Source: NBLH01 sp050296515
GTDB taxonomy: Bacteria; Bacteroidota; Bacteroidia; Bacteroidales; NBLH01
Assembly (NCBI GenBank): GCA_050296515.1
Contig: JBNKRJ010000105.1
Location: 4,956-68,955 of the forward strand
Reading direction: 5' to 3'
Length of the DNA: 64,000 nt
The notes under the pieces are model-generated. The model was given only the letters and a program-made list of their open reading frames with translations, ran no database searches and had not been told where the DNA came from. The translations under genes and the position numbers were made by a program. Positions 37,716 to 46,729 of the stretch are shown here, piece after piece. The stretch's first letter is position 1; every line of letters begins with the position of its first letter.

Positions 37716-37800
37716 CAAATGAAACCCTCATTCCGCGTGCCGCTGAAGCTTTAGCGGAGGCGCAGGGAGATTAGCTTACGCTAAGTCCTTCGGGGGGGGG
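37716..37800. repeat. Interspersed repeat family A, copy 3 (partial)
   Basis: Carries the left end GAAACCCTCAT and GGGAGATTAGCTTACGCT as in copy 2, interrupted by an extra hairpin (GCCGCTGAAG-type arms, CTTTAGCGG). It stops in a run of G before the right end of the family. Confidence 0.7.
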
Positions 37801-37809
37801 AAAGAAATT

Positions 37810-37863
37810 AATACAAAGCCATTCTAAAATTTCAATTTACAATATTTCAAACTGGCTTAGTAT
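37810..37863. repeat. Palindromic repeat family C, copy 3
   Basis: AATACAAAGCCATT and the opposite arm AAACTGGCTTAGTAT frame a centre containing CAATTTACAATATTT. Length matches the other two copies, with more mismatches. Confidence 0.75.
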
Positions 37864-38128
37864 GAATTGCCATATAGTTTTCAGCCAATAATGCTTCCCA
37901 CTTTTACAGTTCTTACATACAACACCTTCTTTGATATGGATATCCCTAAAATATTCTTTAAATTTTTCTTCACTTGAAAATCTTGTTATAAAATTCTTGT
38001 AGTTTCATATCTTTGTTCGCAAGTATTATACAAAACTACTACGCTTAAATGTGATGTGATAGAAACAACCGACTAAGCGATTAAATTTTTGTTAACCAAA
38101 TAATGTTTACTAATTAAATGAAATTAAA

Positions 38129-39004
38129 ATGAAAAAACTACTTCCTTTTGCTTTTTTAGCAATTATTTTAATTAGCTGTGAAAAAGAAAATTTAACACCT
38201 GTTCCAGAAAAGGATGATACGCCATCAGAAGTATCTCTAAAAGCATCTGCAACAATAAGCTCTGAATCGGCATTAATGTCGGCAGTTAAAAATGCCAAAC
38301 CAGGTGATGTTATTACAATTAGTGGCACAATTTATCTGACTAAAACCTTAGAGCTTGCAACAGATGGTACCTCAAGTAAGCGAATTACATTAACGGGTGG
38401 TACCCTCGATTGTTCAAGAATACCATCAGGTGGATGGGGAGTAAAACTAAACGGAAGTTATTGGAACGTTGAGAACATGGATATAAAAAATGCTCCTGAT
38501 TGTGGTTTGGTTTTACAGTATGGTGGATATAATGAAATTAAAAGTGTACGGGCCTATAAAAATGGTGATTCGGGCATCCAGATTTACAACAAAGCACATC
38601 ATAACTGGGTTAAGTGGTGTACCTCGTATGATAACTATGACCGTGCCAATGGTGGAGAAAATGCTGATGGGTTTGCATGTAAGCTATCTGCCGGTGCCGG
38701 AAATGTGTTTTACAAATGCAACGCAATACATAATTCAGATGATGGGTGGGATCTATATGGTCAACCTTATACGGTTAAAATGTACTATTGCAGGGCAGAA
38801 AAAAATGGATATGGCACTAATGGAGATGGTAACGGTTTTAAACTTGGGAGTGCCGGACAAAATGTGGTGCATTTTGTAAGATACTGTACTTCAAACAATA
38901 ATAAAAAGTGTGGTTACGATGGCAATGGTAACAAAGGTCATATTTACAGAGATGGTAGTGGTGGTTCAGGAAATGGGCAAGCTCTATGGTCAAGAATTGA
39001 TTAA
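38129..39004 (+). CDS. PL9-like pectate lyase lipoprotein, short form
   Basis: A 291-residue protein with lipobox LIISC. From about residue 45 it is a right-handed parallel beta-helix. ENADGFACKL, HNSDDGWDLYG and GDGNGFKLG match the family 9 polysaccharide lyases; the Lys of GNGFKLG corresponds to their catalytic base and the Asp residues to calcium ligands. It ends sooner after this block than usual PL9 enzymes, so the last helix turns may be missing. PL9 enzymes cleave polygalacturonan by beta-elimination. No other pectin genes are near, so it is an orphan. Confidence 0.82.
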   Translation: MKKLLPFAFLAIILISCEKENLTPVPEKDDTPSEVSLKASATISSESALMSAVKNAKPGDVITISGTIYLTKTLELATDGTSSKRITLTGGTLDCSRIPSGGWGVKLNGSYWNVENMDIKNAPDCGLVLQYGGYNEIKSVRAYKNGDSGIQIYNKAHHNWVKWCTSYDNYDRANGGENADGFACKLSAGAGNVFYKCNAIHNSDDGWDLYGQPYTVKMYYCRAEKNGYGTNGDGNGFKLGSAGQNVVHFVRYCTSNNNKKCGYDGNGNKGHIYRDGSGGSGNGQALWSRID

Positions 39005-39027
39005 AGAATTAAAAATCTAAGATAAAT

Positions 39028-39053
39028 AGCCGGTTTAGCCCGCCGGCTTGTTT
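39028..39053 (+). terminator. Terminator after the PL9-like gene
   Basis: AGCCGG pairs with CCGGCT around a 9-base loop and TGTTT follows, 24 bases after the PL9 stop codon. Confidence 0.65.
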
Positions 39054-39448
39054 CAAAAAAAAACTGTTTTCAATCTACTTCTGTTAATAGCTACCAACAT
39101 TGATAGCTATCACTACCAAAGAACTACGACTTCACCTAAGGCATTTCCCGATGTCACCAGCCAATATTCTCGCTTTAGTCAGAGGCATTTCATAACTTAG
39201 TTAGCCTGCATTCTCGCATAGAACAGAGGCAATCATCAACGTCAATAGCAACTGATCCAGTCGATAAAATTCGGTAGGTGGTCATCGTCAACTGAGGTAA
39301 GGGTAAGCGGTAAATTAAGGAAGTTAAAGTCGAAGATGGAGGTGTGTTTAAGGCGTCAACTAGTATTTGTTTTTACACAAAAAAAGAAACAGTAACCCAA
39401 GTTGGCTGCTGTTTCTTATCAAGGCTCTGACAAAGCCGCTTTTAACCT

Positions 39449-39561
39449 GCTAGTGTCAAGTCAAGTATGATATTACTGGTAATTAGCCAGGTGACAACAC
39501 CTGGCTGGTGTACTTGCCAGGTGTTGTCACCTGACAAATTATCCTTGACATAACACTAGTA
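39449..39561. repeat. Palindromic repeat family B, copy 2
   Basis: Runs from GCTAGTGTCAAGTCAAG to CCTTGACATAACACTAGTA, a clear terminal inverted repeat. Internal arms CAGGTGACAACACCTG and CAGGTGTTGTCACCTG make a second hairpin. Confidence 0.92.
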
Positions 39562-39773
39562 ATAGTGGCCAGGCAAGTAGAGAACATTAAATAGCTGTTA
39601 ATGTTTGCAGAAATACAAAGTTCTTCAATTGCTTGTCTGTTTTTGTGCTTTATTTCTGATTTCTAGCTGATAACTACCTGCTTCAAGACCTGCAGGAATG
39701 TTAAAATTTGTATCAGAAGGTATGTTTTTGATAATTACTTCTATTTTGGTAGCCCGTTCATTAAGAAAAAAAA

Positions 39774-40109
39774 ATGACCGAAGCTGAAATTAGACTGTGG
39801 GAGCATCTTAAAAATAAGCAGATATTCAATTTGAGATTTAGAAGGCAGCGCCCCATTCATATTTTCATTGCTGATTTTTATTGTCACCAAGTTAAATTAG
39901 TCATTGAAGTTGATGGAGATATCCATTTAATGAAAGAAAACAAAGAATGGGATGAAGGAAGAACGGCTGAAATAGAGCGATTTGGTATAAATATTATTAA
40001 GTTTACTAACCAGCAAGTTATTACTGACATTGGAAAGGTGATTGAAGAAATAAAAAAGGTTTGTGAAACGCTACTAGGCAGAAGTGAAAAGTTGCTGTCG
40101 CCAGAGTAA
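39774..40109 (+). CDS. DUF559 (Vsr-like) endonuclease-domain protein, probably N-truncated
   Basis: A 111-residue protein with MTEAEIRLWEHLKNKQ, LRFRRQRPIHIFIADFY and KLVIEVDGD, the DUF559 pattern with the Asp/Glu residues of a Vsr/PD-(D/E)xK-like nuclease. Family members are thought to act on DNA but have no fixed role. Relatives usually carry 15-30 more residues ending in ARSLRxN before MTEAE. Here the codons for VARSLRKKK lie directly upstream in another frame, joined through a run of nine A. A slip in that run would explain the short form, so the gene may be damaged or frame-shifted. Confidence 0.7.
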   Translation: MTEAEIRLWEHLKNKQIFNLRFRRQRPIHIFIADFYCHQVKLVIEVDGDIHLMKENKEWDEGRTAEIERFGINIIKFTNQQVITDIGKVIEEIKKVCETLLGRSEKLLSPE

Positions 40110-40753
40110 TAACCCCAAACCCCTAAAATGGGTTTTTTCGAGCACTTCTTGTACTGTTTGTTTTAGTTTGAAACCGCGATGTTTTAATTTTCAAAAAAGA
40201 TAGGTCGGAGCAAACTATGCCCCAAGCTGGGGTTTGGGGCTTTTATTATTGCCGGGAAAAACACTATCTTTATTTAACAACCCTTTCCTTACTTAACAAA
40301 TTTCACACTTTTAATTAACATTTTGTCACTATAGTTATCATGTTAACATCTGATATTAACAATTTACAAAGACCTTCTGCTTTATATCAAATAGTTTTGT
40401 TATGATTGAGAAGTTACACTTAAAAAAGGATACAATTAATCAATACCTTTTTACGACCAAAAACTCATGCAGAAATTAGAAAAAATAAACAGATTCACTG
40501 CAAGTTTGACTCAAAAGGTTTTTTAGTTGAAAGGAATTGTTTATGTGGTTATTTGTGAGGTATTTATGGTAAATTATGAGATGAGGGAAAAGGACATTTC
40601 CTTAAAGGAAGAAACATAATTAATAGCTTTTGCATCATTTGTTGTCGCAATACATCATTTGTTATAGCATCGGCAACATCTCTTACAAGTAACTATATTA
40701 AGGATTGTATTTTTGTAGTGTTAATTTCTTCTTCAATTAATTACAGACCTAAA
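40110..40753. other. Region ahead of the mannan locus, 644 bases
   Basis: Holds a hairpin at 40219-40247 and a long AT-rich stretch that should carry the promoter of the mannan PUL. No gene or repeat family member was found. Confidence 0.45.
40219..40247 (+). terminator. Terminator between DUF559 gene and mannan locus
   Basis: GCCCCAA pairs with TTGGGGC and is followed by TTTTATT. A weaker AAACCC/GGGTTT hairpin with six T lies just before, at about 40117-40138. Confidence 0.7.
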
Positions 40754-41866
40754 ATGCAAAAAATTATTCTTATATTTATTGTTGGAGTTTTTGTTCTTTC
40801 ATGCAACGAAAAGCAAATAGAAAAGGATACCGAGTCAAAAGGAGCTTCTACAATTCTTGTTGATAAACATGCAACTCCTGAAACTATTACTTTATATAAT
40901 AAGTTAAAAGATTTCGCAGAGAAAGGATTTTTTTACGGACATCAGGATGATATGGCTTATGGCATAAATTGGACTGAGGGAGAAGGAGTATCAGATGTAA
41001 AAAAGGTATGTGGAAGCTATCCTGCTGTTTTTGGATGGGAGTTAGGCGACATGGGAAATGAAAGAAACTTGGATTCAGTAAAATTCACCAACATTCAAAA
41101 ATGGATAGTTAAAGCCCATCAAATGGGAGGAATAAATACCATCAGCTGGCACATGATTAATCCTGTAACAATGGGCAACAGCTGGGACAAAACAAAAGCG
41201 GTCAGCAATATTTTGCCGGGAGGAGATAAACATAACTTTCTAAAAGAGCATTTTAAAAGATTTGCTGAATTTAACAAGGCTTTAGTTGATTCTACGGGCA
41301 AACAAATTCCAATTATTTTCAGACCCTGGCACGAGCATAATGGAAGCTGGTTTTGGTGGGGAAAAGAACACTGCTCAATCGATGAGTATACTTCACTCTG
41401 GAAATTTACGGTCAGTTACCTACGCGACTCATTAAACATTCACAATCTTATTTATACTTATTCACCTGACGGGCAATTTGATGATTACACCGAAAGGTAT
41501 CCGGGCGATGACTTTGTTGATATTCTGGGATTTGATTATTACTTCTGGGACAAATATGAAGAAAAAGGGATTATTGAAAGCTTTACTCAAAAACTAATAA
41601 CGTTAACAGCACTGGCAAAGACTAAAAACAAAGTGGCCATTTTAAGCGAAACTGGTTATGAAAGCATCCCTGATCCGGAATGGCACACAAAAGCAATTCT
41701 AAACCCTATAAAGAAAAACAGGAAAAGCATAAAAATAGCATACATGTTAACATGGCGAAACTTTAATAAAAAACATCATTATGCACCTTACCCGGGACAT
41801 CCATCGGTAGATGATTTTAATGTTTTTTACAACGATTCATTGACATATTTTTTAGACGATATATAA
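40754..41866 (+). CDS. GH26 endo-beta-1,4-mannanase lipoprotein (first of three)
   Basis: ATG 40754 gives a lipoprotein signal (FVLSC, Cys17); an in-frame GTG at 40718 is rejected because it would bury the signal. The 370-residue enzyme has the GH26 barrel with acid/base E194 in FRPWHEHNGSWFWWG and nucleophile E299 in ILSETGYE, and the family LGFDYY motif. GH26 enzymes cut the mannan backbone, some releasing mannobiose from chain ends. It opens the mannan gene cluster and is the first of three distinct GH26 proteins here, which differ enough in sequence to have separate roles. Confidence 0.92.
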   Translation: MQKIILIFIVGVFVLSCNEKQIEKDTESKGASTILVDKHATPETITLYNKLKDFAEKGFFYGHQDDMAYGINWTEGEGVSDVKKVCGSYPAVFGWELGDMGNERNLDSVKFTNIQKWIVKAHQMGGINTISWHMINPVTMGNSWDKTKAVSNILPGGDKHNFLKEHFKRFAEFNKALVDSTGKQIPIIFRPWHEHNGSWFWWGKEHCSIDEYTSLWKFTVSYLRDSLNIHNLIYTYSPDGQFDDYTERYPGDDFVDILGFDYYFWDKYEEKGIIESFTQKLITLTALAKTKNKVAILSETGYESIPDPEWHTKAILNPIKKNRKSIKIAYMLTWRNFNKKHHYAPYPGHPSVDDFNVFYNDSLTYFLDDI

Positions 41867-42233
41867 GATACAAGTTAGTTTTTTTAATTGCTACTTGTTG
41901 TTAATTAATTTGAATATGCAACTATGGTTTAAACCAGGAATGGGGAAAAGGAAATCTAATTCAAGTGGTATCGGTTTCTAAATAGGCAGCTATTCCTGGC
42001 CATGGTTTTTTTAATAACAAATTTATAGTTGAGAAAACTAACAGTAAACATAATCGCATGAGAAAGATTCGTGCAGCAGTTGAGATTATGAATTTAAGTT
42101 TAGGTTGGTTATATAAGTATTAGCTACACAAGTAAGGGAAGGTAAACAGGTTACTTCATTCAGTCATTTGTTTTATTGTTACCCGGACGTAGCTAAAACA
42201 AGAAAATTAAAAGAACAACATACAAGCATTAGA
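41867..42233. other. Gap between GH26 and GH130, 367 bases
   Basis: Contains CCAGGAAT and ATTCCTGG about 50 bases apart, followed by a T-run near 42005. This could be a long weak terminator. Nothing else is recognisable apart from a 21-codon ATG frame near 42059. Confidence 0.4.
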
Positions 42234-43427
42234 ATGATTGACTTCAATAACAGGTTAGAATCTTTAAAGAAAGAGTACAAAGAGCTTATCCAGCGAAAGA
42301 ATGAAATTGCCGGGTTGGGCAACGGGATTTTTAACAGGTATAAAAACCCTGTACTTACTTCAGCACACACCCCCCTATTTTGGCGCTATGATTTAAATAG
42401 GCAGACCAATCCTTATTTAATGGAACGTTTTGGGATTAACGCCGTTTTTAATGCTGGTGCTATCAAACTAAATGGAAAATATTTAGTAGTGGCCAGGGTA
42501 GAGGGGAACGATCGTAAATCATTTTTTGCGGTTGCCGAAAGCGATAACGGCATTGATAACTTTCGATTTTGGGAGAAACCGTTTTTTTTACCAGAAACTG
42601 AAGATCCTGATACGAACGTATATGATATGCGCCTGACTCAACATGAGGATGGCTGGATCTATGGAGTTTTCTGTTCTGAAAGAAAAGATAAAACCAGGAT
42701 GGGGGATACTTCAGCAGCCCTGGCAACTGCAGGAATTGCCAGAACCAAAGACCTTAAAAACTGGGAACGCTTAAGCGACTTGATTTCTCATTCAGGCCAG
42801 CAGCGAAATGTTGTTTTACATCCTGAATATGTTGAAGGTAAATATGCTTTTTACACACGTCCTCAGGATGGCTTTATCGATACAGGTTCCGGAGGAGGAA
42901 TTGCTTTTGGTTTATCCGAATCAATTGAGCAGGCCGAAGTAAATGAAGAAAAAATCCTGGACCCAAAAGTTTATCATACAATTACAGAAGTTAAAAACGG
43001 ACAGGGTCCGGCGCCTGTTAAAACGGATAAAGGATGGTTGCACCTGGCACATGGGGTCAGAAACACTGCAGCAGGCTTGCGTTATGTCCTTTATGTTTTC
43101 ATGACAGATTTAAATGATCTCACCAAAGTTATCTATCGTCCTGCAGGGTATTTAATTGCCCCGATGGATCAGGAAAGAGTGGGTGATGTGTCAAACGTGG
43201 TGTTTTCGAATGGCTGGATAGCTGATGATAACGGAGTGGTTTTCATCTACTATGCATCATCTGATACCAGGTTACACGTAGCAACCACAACTGTAGATAA
43301 ACTATTGGATTACACAATAAATACAAAAGCGGATGGCTTGCGTTCAGTCACATCCGTTCAAACCATCCATTCAATTATTGAAAAAAACCAAAAAGTGGAT
43401 GGATATGATGAATTACTAATGTTTTAG
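42234..43427 (+). CDS. GH130_1 4-O-beta-mannosyl-glucose phosphorylase
   Basis: I choose ATG 42234 (MIDFNNRLESL), which matches the family N-terminus; an in-frame upstream TTG would add 22 unconserved residues. The 397-residue cytoplasmic enzyme shows YPVLT-like NPVLTSAHTPLFWRYDL, TNVYDMRLT with the catalytic Asp, QQRNVVLHPE, GFIDTGSGGGI and HLAHGVRN, all typical of subfamily 1. It phosphorolyses Man-beta-1,4-Glc to mannose-1-phosphate and glucose. With the AGE epimerase downstream it completes the known mannobiose route. A hairpin terminator separates it from SusC. Confidence 0.93.
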   Translation: MIDFNNRLESLKKEYKELIQRKNEIAGLGNGIFNRYKNPVLTSAHTPLFWRYDLNRQTNPYLMERFGINAVFNAGAIKLNGKYLVVARVEGNDRKSFFAVAESDNGIDNFRFWEKPFFLPETEDPDTNVYDMRLTQHEDGWIYGVFCSERKDKTRMGDTSAALATAGIARTKDLKNWERLSDLISHSGQQRNVVLHPEYVEGKYAFYTRPQDGFIDTGSGGGIAFGLSESIEQAEVNEEKILDPKVYHTITEVKNGQGPAPVKTDKGWLHLAHGVRNTAAGLRYVLYVFMTDLNDLTKVIYRPAGYLIAPMDQERVGDVSNVVFSNGWIADDNGVVFIYYASSDTRLHVATTTVDKLLDYTINTKADGLRSVTSVQTIHSIIEKNQKVDGYDELLMF

Positions 43428-43439
43428 TAAAGGAGCTTC

Positions 43440-43477
43440 GCTGCCACGCGAAAGATTTGTGAGGCAGCATTTTTTTA
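43440..43477 (+). terminator. Terminator between GH130 and SusC
   Basis: GCTGCC pairs with GGCAGC across a 17-base loop, followed by ATTTTTTT. SusC starts 35 bases later, so this may be an attenuator or mark a fresh promoter for SusC. Confidence 0.65.
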
Positions 43478-43511
43478 TTATAATTATTTTAATTAATCAA
43501 AACCACAATTT

Positions 43512-46500
43512 ATGGAAAAAAAGTTAAATTTTAGATGGTTGAGGGTTCTGCCATTAATAGCGACCCTCTTGCTAATGTCCTTTTCCGTTGGAGCACAAAC
43601 TATTACGGGGAAAGTGACAGATGAAAACGGAGATGGTTTAGTGGGTGTTAATATTGTTGTTAAAAACACTACCGCAGGAACCATTTCCGACATAAATGGA
43701 GATTATCAATTAACAGTGCCTGAAGGTTCTGCAACACTGGTTTTTTCTTCAGTTGGGTATCTGAACAAAGAAGTTGAGATAGCTGGCCAAACAACCATTA
43801 ATGTTCAAATGGATGTGAATGAAGAGGCGCTTGAGGAAGTGGTTGTTGTTGGTTACGGTACTGTAAAAAAGAAGCTCGCTACCGGTGCCAATCTTAATGT
43901 AAAAGGTGAAGAAATTCAGGCACTAAATACTGCAACTGCAATGGATGCTATGAAAGGTATTACACCTGGAATTAGTATTACCCAAACGAATGCCCAACCA
44001 GGTGCAGGTACAAAAGTTTACATCAGGGGAATTGGAACCATCGGTAATTCATCTCCACTTTATGTAGTAGATGGTGTTATTCAGGGCAACATTGATTATT
44101 TAAGCCCAAATGATATCGAAAGCGTTGATGTTCTAAAGGATGCTGCATCTTCTGGTATTTACGGTTCACGTGCGGCTAATGGGGTTATTTTAGTAACCAC
44201 AAAAGGTGGCAAAAAGAATATGAAACCTGTTATTACCTATAATGGCTATCAAGGGTGGCAAAATGTTTATAAAAAGCCTGACCTATTGAATGCCAAGGAA
44301 TATATGACTATAATGGACGAATCAGTGGTTAACGCAGGCTTGGCTCCACATGATTGGGAATCTATTATTGGGACGGAAAAATATCAAGCGATTGAAAATG
44401 GTACATGGAACGGCACCAATTGGTTCAATGAAATGATGGTAAATGATGCCTATGAAACCTCACACTCATTAAACATTACAGGCGGTTCTGAAAGGTCAGT
44501 TTATTCCATTGGAGCATCTTATTTTAATCAGGATGGAGTTTTTGGTCAACAAACCAATAGTTTTTATAAACGTATTAATTTACGTTTAAATACAGAACAT
44601 ATTTTACTTAGCTCTTCACATGATATTTTAAAAATAGGTGAAAATATTACTTATACAAAATCAAAGAACGGTGGAGTTAGACAGGGGAATATTTACTGGA
44701 ATGATGTGCACAATGCGTTGGTTGCCAACCCCTTTATATCTCTTTATGATGAAACGGGCGAATATGGTTATGCCGTTGAAAACTGGGATCCATATAGTAT
44801 AAATCCTGCGGGTTCAATGGATTATTCCACAAGAAATAATGAAAATGACAACAATACCATTGTTGGATCAGTTTATCTTGACTTTCAACCCATTAAAGGT
44901 CTTACATATAAAACACGTTTTGGTGTGAATGCCGGATGGAGTTCCTGGAGAAGTTTTTCACCAGCCTATCAATTAGGGGTTTCTGCTCTAAATACTTTAG
45001 ATAAGGTAAATCAAGGAATGTCGTCAAGTGCTAATATTATATGGGACAACACTCTTACTTACGTTTTTAGCCTTAATGACCAACACCACTTTACAGTGCT
45101 GGCTGGACAGAGTATGGAAAAACAAATTAATTCATTAAGTGTGAGTGGTACAGGCGTGAATTATATTTTTGACGATTTTGCTCATGCCTATTTGTCCAAT
45201 ACAAGTATCACTGTAGATAATATTAGTTCAGCTGACATTAATGGAACAAACTTCAATGATGGCAAAATGCTTTCTTATTTTGGCAGAGTATCTTATGATT
45301 TTAAAGAAACTTACCTGTTAACTTTGACACTTCGCGCCGATGGTTCGTCAAACTTCCCAAAGGAGAACAGATGGGGTGTGTTCCCTTCAGTAGCAGCAGG
45401 TTGGGTAGTATCTAACGAATCATTCATGTCGGGGATGGCTTGGATGGACTATTTAAAACTTAGAGGTAGCTGGGGGCAAGTAGGTAACAGTTCTATCGGT
45501 AATTTCTGGTATTCTTCTACCATTCGTTATTTAAATTCTAGTAACGCATATAATGATGCCCAATATTACTTTAGTGATGACAAACTAATATATACTGTGG
45601 GTGGTTACCCTGCGCGGTTGCCAAACCTCAATATTGGTTGGGAAACCTCAGAAACTTTAGACTTTGGTTTGGATGCAAATTTCTTAAATGCGCGCTTACA
45701 GTTAGCTTTCGACTGGTATAAAAAAGACACCAAAGACTGGTTGTTGTTTAAAGACATTGAAATATATAATGGATTTCCTGGGCAGGAAGTGAACGGTGGA
45801 CAAATCACCAACCAAGGAATTGAATTATCGTTAAGCTGGAACGATAAAATTGGTGAAATAGACTATGGTTTAACTGTTTCGTTAGCTCATAATAAAAATG
45901 AGGTGACTGCAATTGATAATTCCGAAAGGGTTATTCATGGTCCAAGCAATGTATTGAGCCAGGGTACTGGTGAAATTTTCCGTGCCCAGGTTGGTTACCC
46001 TGTGGGTTATTTCTGGGGGTATGAAACTGACGGAGTCATTCAAAATGATGCAGAAGCTGCTGCTTGGGTGCGCCCGACTGGTTCTTTAGATGCCGATGGC
46101 AATGATGTTAGTGGCCAGCCTTATTATGATAACCAGAGACCTGGTGACCTTAGATTCGTTGATCAAAATCAGGACGGTGTAATTGATGAAGATGATAGAG
46201 TGGAAATTGGTGATCCTAATCCTGATTATATTTTAGGTCTTCAGCTACATGTTGCATACAAAGGAATTTCTTTAAGTGCTACAGCAAATGGAGCATATGG
46301 CCACCAGATTGCTAAATCATACCGTTCGTTTGCCGATAGTTACAAAAACAACTATACTACTGATGTTTTCAGTAGATGGCATGGAGAAGGTACATCAAAT
46401 ACCTACCCAAGATTAAGTTCTTCTCCTCACCGAAATCAACAAAACCTGTCTGATGTATACATCCATGATGCTAATTTCTTAAGGATTAGCAACATAACAT

Positions 46501-46721
46501 TAGGTTACGATTTCAAACAATTGTTTCAGGGAATGCCTTTAAGCGAAGCTCGCTTGTATTTTACTGCTAAGAACCTTTATACGTTTACCAAGTACAATGG
46601 CATGGATCCTGAAGTGGGCACAAGCTCAGATGAGACTAAATACTCATGGGGTTCTGGTATTGATTTAGGGTTATACCCAGCGGCTAGAACATTCTTAATT
46701 GGTGTAAGCCTTAAGTTTTAA
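43512..46721 (+). CDS. SusC-type TonB-dependent transporter of the mannan locus
   Basis: A 1069-residue outer-membrane protein: signal peptide (about 1-29, VGAQ), carboxypeptidase-regulatory-like domain (about 30-105, ITGKVTDENGDGLVGVNI), plug (about 115-230, with KVYIRGIGTI and PLYVVDGVI), and barrel ending RTFLIGVSLKF. It contains the DQNQDGVIDEDD loop seen in many SusC proteins. It should import manno-oligosaccharides with TonB energy. SusD follows after 8 bases. Confidence 0.95.
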   Translation: MEKKLNFRWLRVLPLIATLLLMSFSVGAQTITGKVTDENGDGLVGVNIVVKNTTAGTISDINGDYQLTVPEGSATLVFSSVGYLNKEVEIAGQTTINVQMDVNEEALEEVVVVGYGTVKKKLATGANLNVKGEEIQALNTATAMDAMKGITPGISITQTNAQPGAGTKVYIRGIGTIGNSSPLYVVDGVIQGNIDYLSPNDIESVDVLKDAASSGIYGSRAANGVILVTTKGGKKNMKPVITYNGYQGWQNVYKKPDLLNAKEYMTIMDESVVNAGLAPHDWESIIGTEKYQAIENGTWNGTNWFNEMMVNDAYETSHSLNITGGSERSVYSIGASYFNQDGVFGQQTNSFYKRINLRLNTEHILLSSSHDILKIGENITYTKSKNGGVRQGNIYWNDVHNALVANPFISLYDETGEYGYAVENWDPYSINPAGSMDYSTRNNENDNNTIVGSVYLDFQPIKGLTYKTRFGVNAGWSSWRSFSPAYQLGVSALNTLDKVNQGMSSSANIIWDNTLTYVFSLNDQHHFTVLAGQSMEKQINSLSVSGTGVNYIFDDFAHAYLSNTSITVDNISSADINGTNFNDGKMLSYFGRVSYDFKETYLLTLTLRADGSSNFPKENRWGVFPSVAAGWVVSNESFMSGMAWMDYLKLRGSWGQVGNSSIGNFWYSSTIRYLNSSNAYNDAQYYFSDDKLIYTVGGYPARLPNLNIGWETSETLDFGLDANFLNARLQLAFDWYKKDTKDWLLFKDIEIYNGFPGQEVNGGQITNQGIELSLSWNDKIGEIDYGLTVSLAHNKNEVTAIDNSERVIHGPSNVLSQGTGEIFRAQVGYPVGYFWGYETDGVIQNDAEAAAWVRPTGSLDADGNDVSGQPYYDNQRPGDLRFVDQNQDGVIDEDDRVEIGDPNPDYILGLQLHVAYKGISLSATANGAYGHQIAKSYRSFADSYKNNYTTDVFSRWHGEGTSNTYPRLSSSPHRNQQNLSDVYIHDANFLRISNITLGYDFKQLFQGMPLSEARLYFTAKNLYTFTKYNGMDPEVGTSSDETKYSWGSGIDLGLYPAARTFLIGVSLKF

Positions 46722-46729
46722 TTTTTTTA

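Larger units (their letters stand above)
37304..38128. other. Repeat-rich intergenic region, 825 bases
   Basis: Holds a partial family A repeat (37716-37800), a run of nine G (37792-37800), and a family C palindrome (37810-37863). A 60-codon frame on the minus strand (37329-37511, with RHPPGNMNDAHMVRK) looks somewhat protein-like but is unrecognised and could be a gene scrap. Confidence 0.5.
39005..39773. other. Intergenic region with repeat and hairpins, 769 bases
   Basis: Begins with the PL9 terminator, contains an AAGAAACAG/CTGTTTCTT hairpin at 39385-39418 whose T-run lies on the minus strand, and a family B repeat at 39449-39561. No gene is visible, apart from the possible lost N-terminus of the DUF559 gene near 39720. 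Confidence 0.5.

Noticed and set aside
37792..37800. Run of nine G as a phase-variation tract
   Set aside because: It is not within or just ahead of any gene and ends a partial repeat, so a switch role is not supported.
38490..38879. Frame of 129 codons within the PL9-like gene
   Set aside because: A shadow of the real gene; the PL9 motifs are in the other frame.
39385..39418. Hairpin AAGAAACAG/CTGTTTCTT as a terminator
   Set aside because: The T-run is on the minus strand, but no minus-strand gene lies upstream. Mentioned only within the intergenic entry.
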